Below, in pieces: positions 35,886 through 44,470 of a stretch of DNA of 64,000 bases. The DNA comes from Amycolatopsis methanolica 239 (GTDB lineage: Bacteria; Actinomycetota; Actinomycetes; Mycobacteriales; Pseudonocardiaceae): NCBI RefSeq assembly GCF_000739085.1, contig NZ_CP009110.1, positions 7,006,001-7,070,000 of the forward strand, given 5' to 3'. A program made the position numbers and the translations under genes. Position 1 is the stretch's first letter; the number at the start of each line of letters is the position of its first letter. The notes under the pieces were generated by a model. The model saw only the letters and a program-made list of their open reading frames with translations. It searched no databases and was not told where the DNA came from.

Positions 35886-37613
35886 TCAGCCGACGTTGGC
35901 GGCCGTCACCAGGCGGGAGTACGGGCCGTTCGCGGCGAGCAGTTCGGCGTGCGTGCCCAGCTCCGTGATCCGCCCGGCCTCCAGCACCGCGACCCGGTCG
36001 GCCGCCGCAGCGGTGTGCAGCCGGTGCGCGATCGCGATCACGGTCCGGCCGTCCAGCACCCCGCTCAGCGACCGCTCCAGGTGGCGCGCCGACGAGGTGT
36101 CCAGCAGCGAGGTCGCCTCGTCGAGCACCACCGTGTGCGGGTCGGCCAGCACGACCCGCGCCAGCGCCAGCTGCTGCGCGGTCGCGGCGGGCACGGCCAG
36201 CGCGCCCGAGCCGAGCTTCGTCTCCAGGCCGTCCGGCAGCCCGTCGAACCAGTCGCGCAGCCCGACCGCCCCCAGCGCGCGCACCAGCTCCTCGTCCGGC
36301 CACGAACCCGCCGGCAGCGTCAGGTTCTCCCGCAGCGTCCCGGAGAACACGTGGTGCTCCTGGGTCAGCAGCAGCACGTCGCCGCGCAGCACGTCCTCGG
36401 CCAGCTCGGACACCTCCGCGCCGCCGATCGTCACCGAACCCGAACCGGGCGCGGCGACCCCCGCCAGCAGCCTGCCGAGCGTCGACTTGCCCGCGCCGGA
36501 CGGGCCGACGATCGCCAGCCGCTGCCCCGGCGGGACCCGCAGGTCGATGCCGTGCAGCACCTCGCGGCCTGCCGAGTAGCCGTAGTGCACGTCGCGCACC
36601 ACGATCTCCTGGCCACGCGGCGGCGGTCCACCCGCGCGTTCCGCCTCGCCCCGCACTCCCAGGACGCGGCGCAGCGCGGTGCCCGAGACCTGCAGGTCCT
36701 CGACCCACCACATCGCCTCTTCGAGCGGCCCGGCCAGCGCCTGCACGTACACCACCATGGTGGTGATCGTGCCCAGCCCGACCAGGCCCTCGCCGTACGC
36801 CCAGCCACCGAGCAGCAGCACCGCCGCCACCGGCGTGACCTGCGCGATCTGCATCCACGGGAGCCACCCGACGGTCACCCCGCGCAGCCGCTGCTCGCCG
36901 CGGACCGCCCCGGCCAGCGTGCGGTTCCCGAGCGCGATCCGCCGCCCGGTCAGCCCGAGCGCCTCCGCCGTGCGCGCGCCCTCGGTGGTCTCGTGCAGGC
37001 TCGACTGCACCTCAGACCACTGATCGAGCATCTCCTCGACGATCCGCGGCGCGCGCCGGACGTACCAGCGCATGGTGAACACCACGATCGGCACCGCGAC
37101 CAGCAGCCCGAGCGACAGCAGCGGTGAGGTGACGATCATCCCCGCGACGGTCAGCACGATCGTGATCAGCGCGATCGAGATCTCCGGGATCGCGTTGCGA
37201 ACCGAAAAGTCGATTCGGTCGGCGTCGGTGGTCGCGCGGCTGATCAGGTCACCGGTGCCTGCTGCCTCGACGGTGCCCAGCGGCAGCCGCAGCGCGCGCT
37301 CGACGAACCCCTCGCGGGTCTCGGCCAGCACGCGCTCGCCGAGCATCCCGGCGCGGAAGCGCGCGAGCCGCTTCAGCACCGCCTGCACCACCAGGATCAC
37401 CACGAACGCGAGCGCGAGCAGGTCGATCCGGCTGTCCCCGGCCACCGCGAGGTCCACCAGGCGCCCGAGGATCTGCGGGCCGGCGAGCCCGGCGATCGTG
37501 GCCAGGCCGAACAGTCCGATCACGACGCCGAACTCGCGGCGGTTCACGCGCAGCAGGTCCCGCGCCCAGCGCCGGGCCTCGGCGCCGGTCGCGAGAACTA
37601 GCTTGAAACGCAT
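35886..37613 (-). CDS. ABC exporter half-transporter with degenerate signature motif
   Basis: A 575-residue half-transporter: about six membrane helices in residues 1-310, then a nucleotide-binding domain. Walker A (GPSGAGKST), Q-loop (LLLTQEHHVFSG), Walker B (TVVLDEATSLLD) and the H-loop His (VIAIAHRLH) are intact. The ABC signature is lost: ALAVPAATAQQLALAR stands where LSGGQRQR-x-x-LAR is expected. The upstream partner (37598) has the opposite defects. The start ATG 37613 overlaps that gene by 16 bp, so they are co-translated and should form a heterodimer with a single competent ATP site. Confidence 0.9.
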   Translation of the reverse strand: MRFKLVLATGAEARRWARDLLRVNRREFGVVIGLFGLATIAGLAGPQILGRLVDLAVAGDSRIDLLALAFVVILVVQAVLKRLARFRAGMLGERVLAETREGFVERALRLPLGTVEAAGTGDLISRATTDADRIDFSVRNAIPEISIALITIVLTVAGMIVTSPLLSLGLLVAVPIVVFTMRWYVRRAPRIVEEMLDQWSEVQSSLHETTEGARTAEALGLTGRRIALGNRTLAGAVRGEQRLRGVTVGWLPWMQIAQVTPVAAVLLLGGWAYGEGLVGLGTITTMVVYVQALAGPLEEAMWWVEDLQVSGTALRRVLGVRGEAERAGGPPPRGQEIVVRDVHYGYSAGREVLHGIDLRVPPGQRLAIVGPSGAGKSTLGRLLAGVAAPGSGSVTIGGAEVSELAEDVLRGDVLLLTQEHHVFSGTLRENLTLPAGSWPDEELVRALGAVGLRDWFDGLPDGLETKLGSGALAVPAATAQQLALARVVLADPHTVVLDEATSLLDTSSARHLERSLSGVLDGRTVIAIAHRLHTAAAADRVAVLEAGRITELGTHAELLAANGPYSRLVTAANVG

Positions 37614-39178
37614 GTGATCACCTCGTCCGCCACCGCTTTCCACAGTGGACTTTCCGTGAAAACGACGGTCGTGCGGCCGCGGCGCAGCTCGGTGACCCGC
37701 TCGGTGATGCGGGCCTCGGTGTGCGCGTCGACGGCCGAGGTCGGTTCGTCGAGCAGCAGGGTGTCGGCGTCCAGTGCCAGCGCGCGGGCCAGGTTCAGCC
37801 GCTGCCGCTGGCCGCCGGACACCTCGCGGCCCCGCTCGCCGATCAGCTCGTCGAGCCCGTTCGGCAGGCCCTCGACGATGTCCTCGGCGTCGGCGGCCCA
37901 CAGCGCGACCTCCGCCCGCTCGGCCGGGACCAGCTGGTCCCGCAGGATGCCGGAGAACCAGAGGTCCTGGTTGTGCGCGTAGACCACGCGTGACCGGAGT
38001 TCGGCCAGCGCCACGTGGTCGGCGGGCACGCCGGACACGAGCACCCGCTCGCCGGGCTCCGGGTCGGCGAACCGGGCCAGCCGCGCGGCCAGCGCCTCGG
38101 CATCCGGCCCGGCATCCACGACGGTCAGCTTCCCGGCCACCGCGGTGAAACCGGAGGTCGTGTCGTGCAGCTCCAGCGGCCCGTCCGGCAGCGCGACCGG
38201 CGCGTCCGGCTCGGACAGCAGCGGCCGCAGGCTCAGCACTGCGCAGACCTTCTTGGCCGACACCATCGCCGAGGAGAACGCGGCGGTGAACTCGGTCGCC
38301 GTGCTCACCGGCACCACCAGGAAGACCGACGACGAGTAGAACGCCACCAGCTCGCCGACGCTGAGCGTGCCCGCCGCGACGAACCGCGCGCCGAGCCAGG
38401 TGATCGCCACCGTGACCAGGCCGGGCAGCAGCACCTCGGCGCCCACCAGCCACGACTCGCTGCGCGCCACCTCGACGCCCGCCCGCCGGACCCGCTGGCT
38501 GGCGCCGCGGAACCGGCCGAGGAACTGGTGCTCGCCGCCGACGCCGCGGAGGATCCGCAGACCCGACACGATGTCCGCGGCCAGCGCGTTCACGCTGGAC
38601 AGCTCCTCGCGCTGCACGCCCTTGCGGCGCTGCAGCGGCGCGACCAGCTTGCCCATGCTCAGCGTCGCGAGCGGGACCCCGACCAGCGCGATCACACCCA
38701 GCAGCGGTGACATGCCGATCAACGCCAGGCTGACGGTGAGGAAGGCCACCACCGAGCCGAACAGCCGGCCGGCCACCTCGAACACGTTGCCGATGTGGTT
38801 GATGTCCGAGGAGGACACCGCCATCACGTCACCGGTCCCGGCCTGCGGCCGCAGCGAGGCCCCGAGCCGCGCGGTGTGCTCGACGACCGCCCGCTGCGTG
38901 GCCGCGGCGCCGTGGATCCACATGGTGTGCACGGCGAAGACCAGCGCGCCGCCGCACACCGCCTGCGCGACGCCGAGCAGGACGACCAGGCCGACCCCGC
39001 CCAGCAGCTCGTCGCCCGCGCGGATGTCCTCGACCACCCCGCCGATCACGAGCGGCAGCAGCGCGCCCGGCAGCAACCACAGCGCGCCCAGGACGCACGC
39101 GGACACGGCGAGCCACGGGCGCTCCCGCAGGAGCGCACCGAGGAATCGCAGCGGCGTGAGCCGGGGCGGGAGGCGCAT
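37598..39178 (-). CDS. ABC exporter half-transporter with degenerate Walker A
   Basis: A 526-residue half-transporter, upstream partner of the gene at 35886. Six helices are followed by a nucleotide-binding domain in which Walker A is unrecognisable (KLTVVDAGPDAEALAARL) and the H-loop His is replaced (VVFTESPLW). The signature EVSGGQRQRLNLARAL and Walker B TLLLDEPTSAVD are perfect. Such complementary loss is known from asymmetric heterodimeric ABC exporters such as TmrAB, but here the non-canonical site is far more eroded. On the minus strand TACCGT lies 8 bases before the ATG. Confidence 0.9.
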   Translation of the reverse strand: MRLPPRLTPLRFLGALLRERPWLAVSACVLGALWLLPGALLPLVIGGVVEDIRAGDELLGGVGLVVLLGVAQAVCGGALVFAVHTMWIHGAAATQRAVVEHTARLGASLRPQAGTGDVMAVSSSDINHIGNVFEVAGRLFGSVVAFLTVSLALIGMSPLLGVIALVGVPLATLSMGKLVAPLQRRKGVQREELSSVNALAADIVSGLRILRGVGGEHQFLGRFRGASQRVRRAGVEVARSESWLVGAEVLLPGLVTVAITWLGARFVAAGTLSVGELVAFYSSSVFLVVPVSTATEFTAAFSSAMVSAKKVCAVLSLRPLLSEPDAPVALPDGPLELHDTTSGFTAVAGKLTVVDAGPDAEALAARLARFADPEPGERVLVSGVPADHVALAELRSRVVYAHNQDLWFSGILRDQLVPAERAEVALWAADAEDIVEGLPNGLDELIGERGREVSGGQRQRLNLARALALDADTLLLDEPTSAVDAHTEARITERVTELRRGRTTVVFTESPLWKAVADEVITCVSS

Positions 39179-39246
39179 GACAACAGACGGTAAGTGCCGC
39201 AGCTCACCTCACGCGACCGATTTTCTGCCGGTCAGAGCGCTGCAAG

Positions 39247-39259
39247 TACCCTGGAAACC
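39247..39259 (+). promoter_or_regulatory. Leaderless-type -10 box of purL
   Basis: TACCCT at 39247-39252 is followed by 7 bases and the GTG start of purL. Confidence 0.55.
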
Positions 39260-41548
39260 GTGACCGACACCCTGGCCATCGACACGACCGAGCGGGCCGC
39301 GGAAACGCCGGACCTCCCGCAGCCCTACCGCGAGCTCGGGCTCGCCGACGACGAGTACGCGCGCATCCGCGAGATCCTGGGCAGGCGGCCGACGGACGCC
39401 GAACTGGCCATGTACTCGGTGATGTGGAGCGAGCACTGCTCGTACAAGTCGTCGAAGAAGCACCTGCGCTACTTCGGCGAGACCACCACCGAGGAGATGC
39501 GCTCGAAGATGCTCGCCGGGATCGGCGAGAACGCCGGTGTCGTCGACATCGGCGACGGCTGGGCGGTCACATTCAAGGTCGAGAGCCACAACCATCCGTC
39601 CTATGTGGAGCCGTACCAGGGCGCCGCGACGGGTGTCGGCGGCATCGTGCGCGACATCCTCGCGATGGGCGCGCGGCCTCTCGCGGTGGCCGACTCGCTG
39701 CGCTTCGGCCCGGCCGACGCGCCGGACACCCGCCGCGTGCTGCCGGGTGTCGTGGCCGGCGTCGCCGGGTACGGCAACTGCCTCGGCCTGCCCAACATCG
39801 GCGGCGAGGTCGCGTTCGACGCCAGCTACGCGGGCAACCCGCTGGTGAACGCGCTGTGCGTGGGCGCGATGCGCACCGAGGACCTGCACCTGGCGTTCGC
39901 GTCCGGCACCGGCAACAAGATCATCCTGTTCGGCGCGCGGACCGGTCTGGACGGCATCGGCGGCGTGTCGGTACTGGCCAGCGACACCTTCTCCGGCGAC
40001 GAGAACTCCGGCGGCCGCAAGAAGCTGCCGAGCGTCCAGGTCGGCGACCCGTTCACCGAGAAGGTGCTCATCGAGTGCTGCCTGGAGCTGTTCCAGCAGA
40101 AGCTCGTCGTCGGCATCCAGGACCTCGGCGGCGCGGGCCTGTCCTGCGCGACGTCGGAACTGGCCGCGGCCGGCGACGGCGGCATGCGCGTCGAGCTGGA
40201 CAAGGTGCCGCTGCGCGCCGAGGGCATGACGCCGGCGGAGATCCTCTCCAGCGAGTCGCAGGAGCGGATGTGCGCGGTCGTCGAACCGTCCAAGGTGGAC
40301 GCCTTCCTCACGGTGTGCGCGAAGTGGGACGTCATCGCCACCGTCATCGGCGAGGTCACCGACGGTGACCACCTGGTGGTGACCTGGCACGGCGAGACCG
40401 TGGTGGACGTGCCGCCGCGCACCGTGGCGCACCAGGGCCCGGTGTATGACCGGCCGGTCGCCCGTCCGTCCACTCAGGACGCGCTGCAGGCGGACACGCC
40501 GGAGAAGCTGCACCGTCCGTCCACTCCGGACGAGCTGCGGGAGACGCTGCTGAAGGTGGTCTCGTCGCCGAACCAGGCGTCGAAGGAGTGGGTGACCGAC
40601 CAGTACGACCGGTACGTGCGCGGCAACACGGTGCTGTCGCAGCCGTCAGACGGCGGCATGATCCGCATCGACGAGGAGACCGGGCGCGGCGTCGCGGTGT
40701 CGACGGACTGCAACAGCCGGTTCGTGTACCTCGACCCGTACGCGGGGGCGCAGATCGCGCTGGCCGAGGCGTACCGCAACGTGGCGACGACGGGCGCCAC
40801 CCCGCTGGCCGTGACGGACTGCCTGAACTTCGGGGCGCCCACGGACCCGGGCGTGATGTGGCAGTTCGAGCAGGCCGTGCACGGCATCGCCGACGGGTGC
40901 GCGCAGCTGGGGATCCCGGTGACCGGCGGCAACGTGAGCTTCTACAACCAGACCGGCGAGACGGCGATCCTGCCGACGCCTGTGGTCGGCGTGCTCGGCG
41001 TGATCGACGACGTGCGGCGGCGCATCCCGACCGGGATCGGCGCCGAGGCGGGCGAGACGCTGCTGCTGCTCGGCGAGACGCACGACGAGTTCGGCGGTTC
41101 GGCGTGGGCACATGTGATCCACGGGCACCTGGGTGGCCTGCCGCCGAAGGTGGACCTGGAGCGCGAGCGGCTGCTGGCGGAAATCCTGGTCGCCGGCTCG
41201 CGTGACGGGATGATCTCGGCCGCGCACGACCTCTCCGACGGCGGCCTGGCACAGGCCCTGGTGGAGATGGTGCTGATCGGCCAGTGCGGCGCGCGGGCCC
41301 TGCTCGACGAGGACGCCGACCCGTTCGTGCAGTTGTTCTCGGAGTCCACCGGGCGCGTCCTGGTGGCCGTGCCGCGGACCGAGGAGCTGCGGTTCACGGA
41401 GATGTGCACGGCCCGCGGCCTGCCCTGGCGCAAGGCCGGCGTCGTGGACCCGGAGGCGGGCGGCCTGGAGATCCAGGGCGTGGCGACCTTCGGGATGGAA
41501 GAACTGCGCGACGCGTTCGAGAGCACGCTCCCGAAGCTGTTCGACTGA
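39260..41548 (+). CDS. purL: Phosphoribosylformylglycinamidine synthase subunit PurL
   Basis: The 762-residue small-type PurL, which with PurS and PurQ makes FGAM from FGAR, ATP and glutamine. Landmarks are [16 protein letters not shown], the catalytic His region [20 protein letters not shown], the repeated half-domain [20 protein letters not shown], and [15 protein letters not shown] near the C-terminus. The start GTG 39260 ([13 protein letters not shown]) follows a leaderless -10 box. It is divergent from the ABC exporter. The insertion of that exporter between purQ and purL is unusual for the order purS-purQ-purL. Confidence 0.97.
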   Translation: MTDTLAIDTTERAAETPDLPQPYRELGLADDEYARIREILGRRPTDAELAMYSVMWSEHCSYKSSKKHLRYFGETTTEEMRSKMLAGIGENAGVVDIGDGWAVTFKVESHNHPSYVEPYQGAATGVGGIVRDILAMGARPLAVADSLRFGPADAPDTRRVLPGVVAGVAGYGNCLGLPNIGGEVAFDASYAGNPLVNALCVGAMRTEDLHLAFASGTGNKIILFGARTGLDGIGGVSVLASDTFSGDENSGGRKKLPSVQVGDPFTEKVLIECCLELFQQKLVVGIQDLGGAGLSCATSELAAAGDGGMRVELDKVPLRAEGMTPAEILSSESQERMCAVVEPSKVDAFLTVCAKWDVIATVIGEVTDGDHLVVTWHGETVVDVPPRTVAHQGPVYDRPVARPSTQDALQADTPEKLHRPSTPDELRETLLKVVSSPNQASKEWVTDQYDRYVRGNTVLSQPSDGGMIRIDEETGRGVAVSTDCNSRFVYLDPYAGAQIALAEAYRNVATTGATPLAVTDCLNFGAPTDPGVMWQFEQAVHGIADGCAQLGIPVTGGNVSFYNQTGETAILPTPVVGVLGVIDDVRRRIPTGIGAEAGETLLLLGETHDEFGGSAWAHVIHGHLGGLPPKVDLERERLLAEILVAGSRDGMISAAHDLSDGGLAQALVEMVLIGQCGARALLDEDADPFVQLFSESTGRVLVAVPRTEELRFTEMCTARGLPWRKAGVVDPEAGGLEIQGVATFGMEELRDAFESTLPKLFD

Positions 41549-41562
41549 GGAGTCAGCGGGCG

Positions 41563-42138
41563 CTACTGCCGCAGCGCGGTGGCGCCCGCGAACTCGGCAC
41601 CGTCGAAGGTGGCGCCGCGCCGGAACTCGGCCTGCGCGAAGTTGACCTCGTTCGCCGAGCACATGCCGCCGAACCCGGCGCGTTCGCGGAAGACCGCACC
41701 TGCGAAGGTGAGTGGGCCGCACGGTTCCGCGGCGGTGAAGTAGACGCGGCCACGGAACTCGGTACCGCTGAAGTTCGTGCGGTGCAGCAGTTGCGCACGC
41801 TGCATCAGCAGACGGCCGACGACCCGGCCGGACAGGTCGAGGTCGAACGTCGGCGCCGCGTCGGCTCGCTTCGGGAGCAGGTCGCGGACGAGCCGCTGCG
41901 CGGCGACCCGGACCACATCCTTCGCCGACACAGCCAGCGCGTGCCGCGCTCGGACGCGCACCTGGTCGGCGTCGTGGCCGAGAAGTTCCACCGACTTGGC
42001 GAAGCGTTCGTCCGTGACAGCCTTCAACGCAGCTCCAGCCGGTTCCGCTCGTCCTAGGTCCGCTGACGACGTTCCGTTACGCGGCTGTCGTTGAGCCGCG
42101 TCGCGCTCAACCGTGGGCGGCAGAACCACGACCAGCAC
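41563..42138 (-). CDS. Pentapeptide-repeat-type protein, possibly decayed
   Basis: A 191-residue reading frame ending in pentapeptide-like repeats (TNFSGTEFRGRVYF, LTFAGAVFRERAGF, VNFAQAEFRRGATF, AEFAGATAL). The middle segment DERFAKSVELLGHDADQVRV matches the link region that follows two membrane helices in many actinobacterial relatives. Here those helices are nearly gone: upstream of VLVVVLPPTVERDAAQ the frame meets a stop within 9 codons. The segment between the link and the repeats is also short. It is probably a truncated remnant. It lies antisense, 14 bp after purL. Confidence 0.5.
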   Translation of the reverse strand: MLVVVLPPTVERDAAQRQPRNGTSSADLGRAEPAGAALKAVTDERFAKSVELLGHDADQVRVRARHALAVSAKDVVRVAAQRLVRDLLPKRADAAPTFDLDLSGRVVGRLLMQRAQLLHRTNFSGTEFRGRVYFTAAEPCGPLTFAGAVFRERAGFGGMCSANEVNFAQAEFRRGATFDGAEFAGATALRQ

Positions 42139-42162
42139 AGCGGCCCCCAGCAGGCCGGAACC

Positions 42163-42654
42163 CTAGATCAGGCTCTTCTGCAGCAGCAGCGTATCTAGCC
42201 AGCGGTCGTGCTTGTAGCCGACGTTGCGGAGCACTCCGACGTCGTCGAAGCCGCGGCGGCGGTGCAGCGCGGGTGAGGCCGGGTTGCGTTCCGGGTCGGC
42301 GACCACCGCGATCACCTCGCGGATGCCGTTCTCGTGGCAGCGGGACAGGAGCGCGTCCAGCAGCACGCCGCCCACGCCGCGGCCCGTCGACCACGGTGCG
42401 AGGTAGATCGAGTTCTCCGCCGTGCGGCGGTAGGCCGGGCGTGTCTTCCACGGCGAGCAGTACGCGTAGCCGGCGACGCGGCCGTCCACTTCGGCCACCA
42501 GGAACGGCAGGCCGGCATCGGTGATCGCGGTGAAGCGGCGGGTCCACTCGGCCAGGTCCGGCGACTCCAGCTCGAACGTCGCCGTGCTGGTCCGCACGTA
42601 ACCCTCGTAGATCCCGGCGATGGCCGGCAGGTCGGCCACCCCAGCCGATTTCAC
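42163..42654 (-). CDS. GNAT family acetyltransferase (phosphinothricin acetyltransferase-like)
   Basis: A 163-residue N-acetyltransferase of the pat/bar type. VKSAGVADLPAIAGIYEGYV and TSTATFELESPDLAEWTRRF are the substrate-side features, and STGRGVGGVLLDALLSRC is the acetyl-CoA pyrophosphate loop. The start is GTG 42654; an in-frame ATG at 42687 would add eleven residues. It is divergent from an XRE-cupin regulator, with two direct repeats between, so it is probably a target of that regulator. The amine substrate is not known. Confidence 0.88.
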   Translation of the reverse strand: MKSAGVADLPAIAGIYEGYVRTSTATFELESPDLAEWTRRFTAITDAGLPFLVAEVDGRVAGYAYCSPWKTRPAYRRTAENSIYLAPWSTGRGVGGVLLDALLSRCHENGIREVIAVVADPERNPASPALHRRRGFDDVGVLRNVGYKHDRWLDTLLLQKSLI

Positions 42655-42685
42655 TATAGGAGAATCAACCACTACTATAGGATAC
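42650..42685. promoter_or_regulatory. Shared GNAT/XRE promoter with two ACTATAGGA repeats
   Basis: ACTATAGGA occurs at 42653-42661 and again at 42674-42682, exactly 21 bp apart, two turns of the helix. On the plus strand TACTAT (42673-42678) is a -10 box 7 bases before the ATG 42686, with a -35-like TTCACT at 42650. On the minus strand the second repeat contains TATAGT, a possible -10 box for the GNAT gene. Confidence 0.6.
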
Positions 42686-43264
42686 ATGGATCTCGGCGCG
42701 CTGGGCAGGCGCATCCAGACCGCCCGCACTGGGCGCGGCATGACGCTGCAGGGGCTCGCCGACCGGTCGGGGGTCAGCGTCAGCATGTTGTCCGCCGTCG
42801 AACGGGGCTCGAAGGCGCCGACCGTCGTGGTGCTGGACCGGATCGCGGAGGGGCTCGGGCTGCCGCTGGCGGACCTGCTCACCGAGCCGCCGCGGATGGT
42901 CGTTCGCCGGGCCGCGGACCAGGACCTGGTCGACGAGCCGGGCGGGTGGCAGCGGACGATCCTCACCCCCGTCGTGCCGGGGGTGAACTTCGAGTGGATC
43001 CGCTCGACGCTGCCCGCGAGCTGCGAGGCCGGCACCTACCCGCCCTACGCGGCGGGCTCGCACGAGTTCATCTACGTGCAGTCCGGCGTCCTCACGCTGA
43101 CGATCGACGAGGACACCCTGGAACTGGAAGAGGGTGACAGCCTCTACCTTCCGGCAGACGTCACCCTCTCCTACGCCAACCGCGCCGCGACGCCCTGCAC
43201 GTACTACGTCGCGGCGCTGATCATGCGGCCGAGGCGCCCCGGCCTCGGCCGCCGATCCGGCTAG
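42686..43264 (+). CDS. XRE family regulator with cupin sensor domain
   Basis: A 192-residue regulator: N-terminal HTH (LGRRIQTARTGRGMTLQGLA, then RSGVSVSMLSAVERGSKAPT) and a C-terminal cupin (AGTYPPYAAGSHEFIYVQSG, then EEGDSLYLPADVTLSYAN) that would bind a small ligand or metal. ATG 42686 is supported by a leaderless -10 box. It ends in a CTAG shared with the stop of the convergent membrane protein gene. It probably represses itself and the GNAT gene. Confidence 0.9.
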   Translation: MDLGALGRRIQTARTGRGMTLQGLADRSGVSVSMLSAVERGSKAPTVVVLDRIAEGLGLPLADLLTEPPRMVVRRAADQDLVDEPGGWQRTILTPVVPGVNFEWIRSTLPASCEAGTYPPYAAGSHEFIYVQSGVLTLTIDEDTLELEEGDSLYLPADVTLSYANRAATPCTYYVAALIMRPRRPGLGRRSG

Positions 43265-44307
43265 AACACCCCGAACACCGAGACGCAGAAGCCTTCGCCG
43301 TCGAAGTTCTCCGCGAAGAACAGGCCGGTGACCTGCTCGCCCTGCTGCGTGCCGGTCAGGTCGCCGGACACCATGGTGTCCGTGGCGCTGTCGTAGGTCG
43401 GCGTCACGTTGGCGCGCTTCTCGGCGGCCTCCCGCGCGTCGTCCTTGTTGTCCTGCGTCGCGTCGGAGCAGACCAGCGAGGTCACGCCGTTGACGTCACC
43501 GGCCGCCATCTTGGCCAGGAAGTCCTCGACCATCGCCTTGCCGTCGCTGCCGCCGGTGCCCCCGGTCGACGAGCTGCTGGACGACGTCGGCGTGCGGCTG
43601 CCCGACGAGCGCGAGGTGGACGTGCGGGTCGAGCCGCCGCTGCCGGACGCCCTGGTCTCCAGGTCCTTCCAGCACCACTTGCCGTTGACCTTCGCCAGGG
43701 TGCCGGTGCCGGTGCCGTCCTCGCCGCCCGCGGTCGCGGTGAACTCGACCGTCGCGGTGTCGCCGTTCTCCGTGATCTTGCCGATCGTGATGCTGTCGAC
43801 GTCGTCGACGTTCTCGATCGCCGAGGTGACCGACCGGTCCGCGTCCGCGCACTTCAACGCGTTGAGCGCGTTCTTGTCGTGTTTCTTGATCCCGTCGATC
43901 ACCTGCTGCGCGACCGCCTGGGGCCCGTCGTCCTTGGAGTCGCCGAGGAAGAAGCCCGGCACCCAGAACCCGGTGATGCCCAGCGCCGCCAGCACGACGA
44001 CGAGACCGACCGACAGGCCGATCCACAGGCCCTTCTTGCTGCCGCCACCACCGGGCGGCGGGCCGCCGTAGCCGAACTGCGCGGTCTGCGGGTAGTTCGG
44101 GTCGTAGCCCGGGTGCTGCTGGCCATAGCCGGGCTGCTGCCCGTATCCGGGCTGGCCGTAGGGCTGCTGGCCCGGGTACTGCTGGCCGCCGTACTGCCCA
44201 CCCTGCTGCGGAAAGCCCCCGGACTGGGGGTAGCCGCCCTGCTGCTGGCCGTACGGATCTGGTTGCTGACCGTAATCCGGCTGTCCCGGCTGCGGTGGGT
44301 AGGTCAT
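43261..44307 (-). CDS. Membrane protein with Gln/Gly/Pro/Tyr-rich N-terminus
   Basis: A 348-residue protein. The first ~95 residues are a low-complexity repeat of PGYGQQ-type units. One membrane helix follows at about residues 105-130 (KKGLWIGLSVGLVVVLAALG). The outer part has two DUF4878-like modules separated by a Ser/Thr-rich linker: DGIKKHDKNALNALKCADAD and EDFLAKMAAGDVNGVTSLVC, each with one Cys. The ATG at 44307 has GGAAGG upstream. Proteins of this design are common in Amycolatopsis; no function is known. Confidence 0.75.
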   Translation of the reverse strand: MTYPPQPGQPDYGQQPDPYGQQQGGYPQSGGFPQQGGQYGGQQYPGQQPYGQPGYGQQPGYGQQHPGYDPNYPQTAQFGYGGPPPGGGGSKKGLWIGLSVGLVVVLAALGITGFWVPGFFLGDSKDDGPQAVAQQVIDGIKKHDKNALNALKCADADRSVTSAIENVDDVDSITIGKITENGDTATVEFTATAGGEDGTGTGTLAKVNGKWCWKDLETRASGSGGSTRTSTSRSSGSRTPTSSSSSSTGGTGGSDGKAMVEDFLAKMAAGDVNGVTSLVCSDATQDNKDDAREAAEKRANVTPTYDSATDTMVSGDLTGTQQGEQVTGLFFAENFDGEGFCVSVFGVF

Positions 44308-44431
44308 CGACGTCGCCCTTCCTGGATCGCTACGCCCTGCTCGGACGTATCGGCGCCGAACCTGGTTCCCCCACGCCCGGACAATCGCATTGATCACGGG
44401 CATTGTGCCTGGCGACCCCGACAAAAGCGAA

Positions 44432-44464
44432 GGAGACTCCCACCACGGACGGGCGGGAGCCTCC
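44432..44464 (-). terminator. Terminator hairpin after the first GH25 gene
   Basis: GGAGACTCCC (44432-44441) pairs with GGGAGCCTCC (44455-44464) with one mismatch. On the minus strand it is followed by TTCGCTTTTG. It is 7 bases past the stop codon at 44471. Confidence 0.65.
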
Positions 44465-44470
44465 TCGCGG

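Noticed and set aside
37598..39178. The Walker A-less ABC subunit as a pseudogene
   Set aside because: Its frame is intact, its signature and Walker B motifs are perfect and its defects complement those of the coupled subunit, so it is more likely a specialised half.
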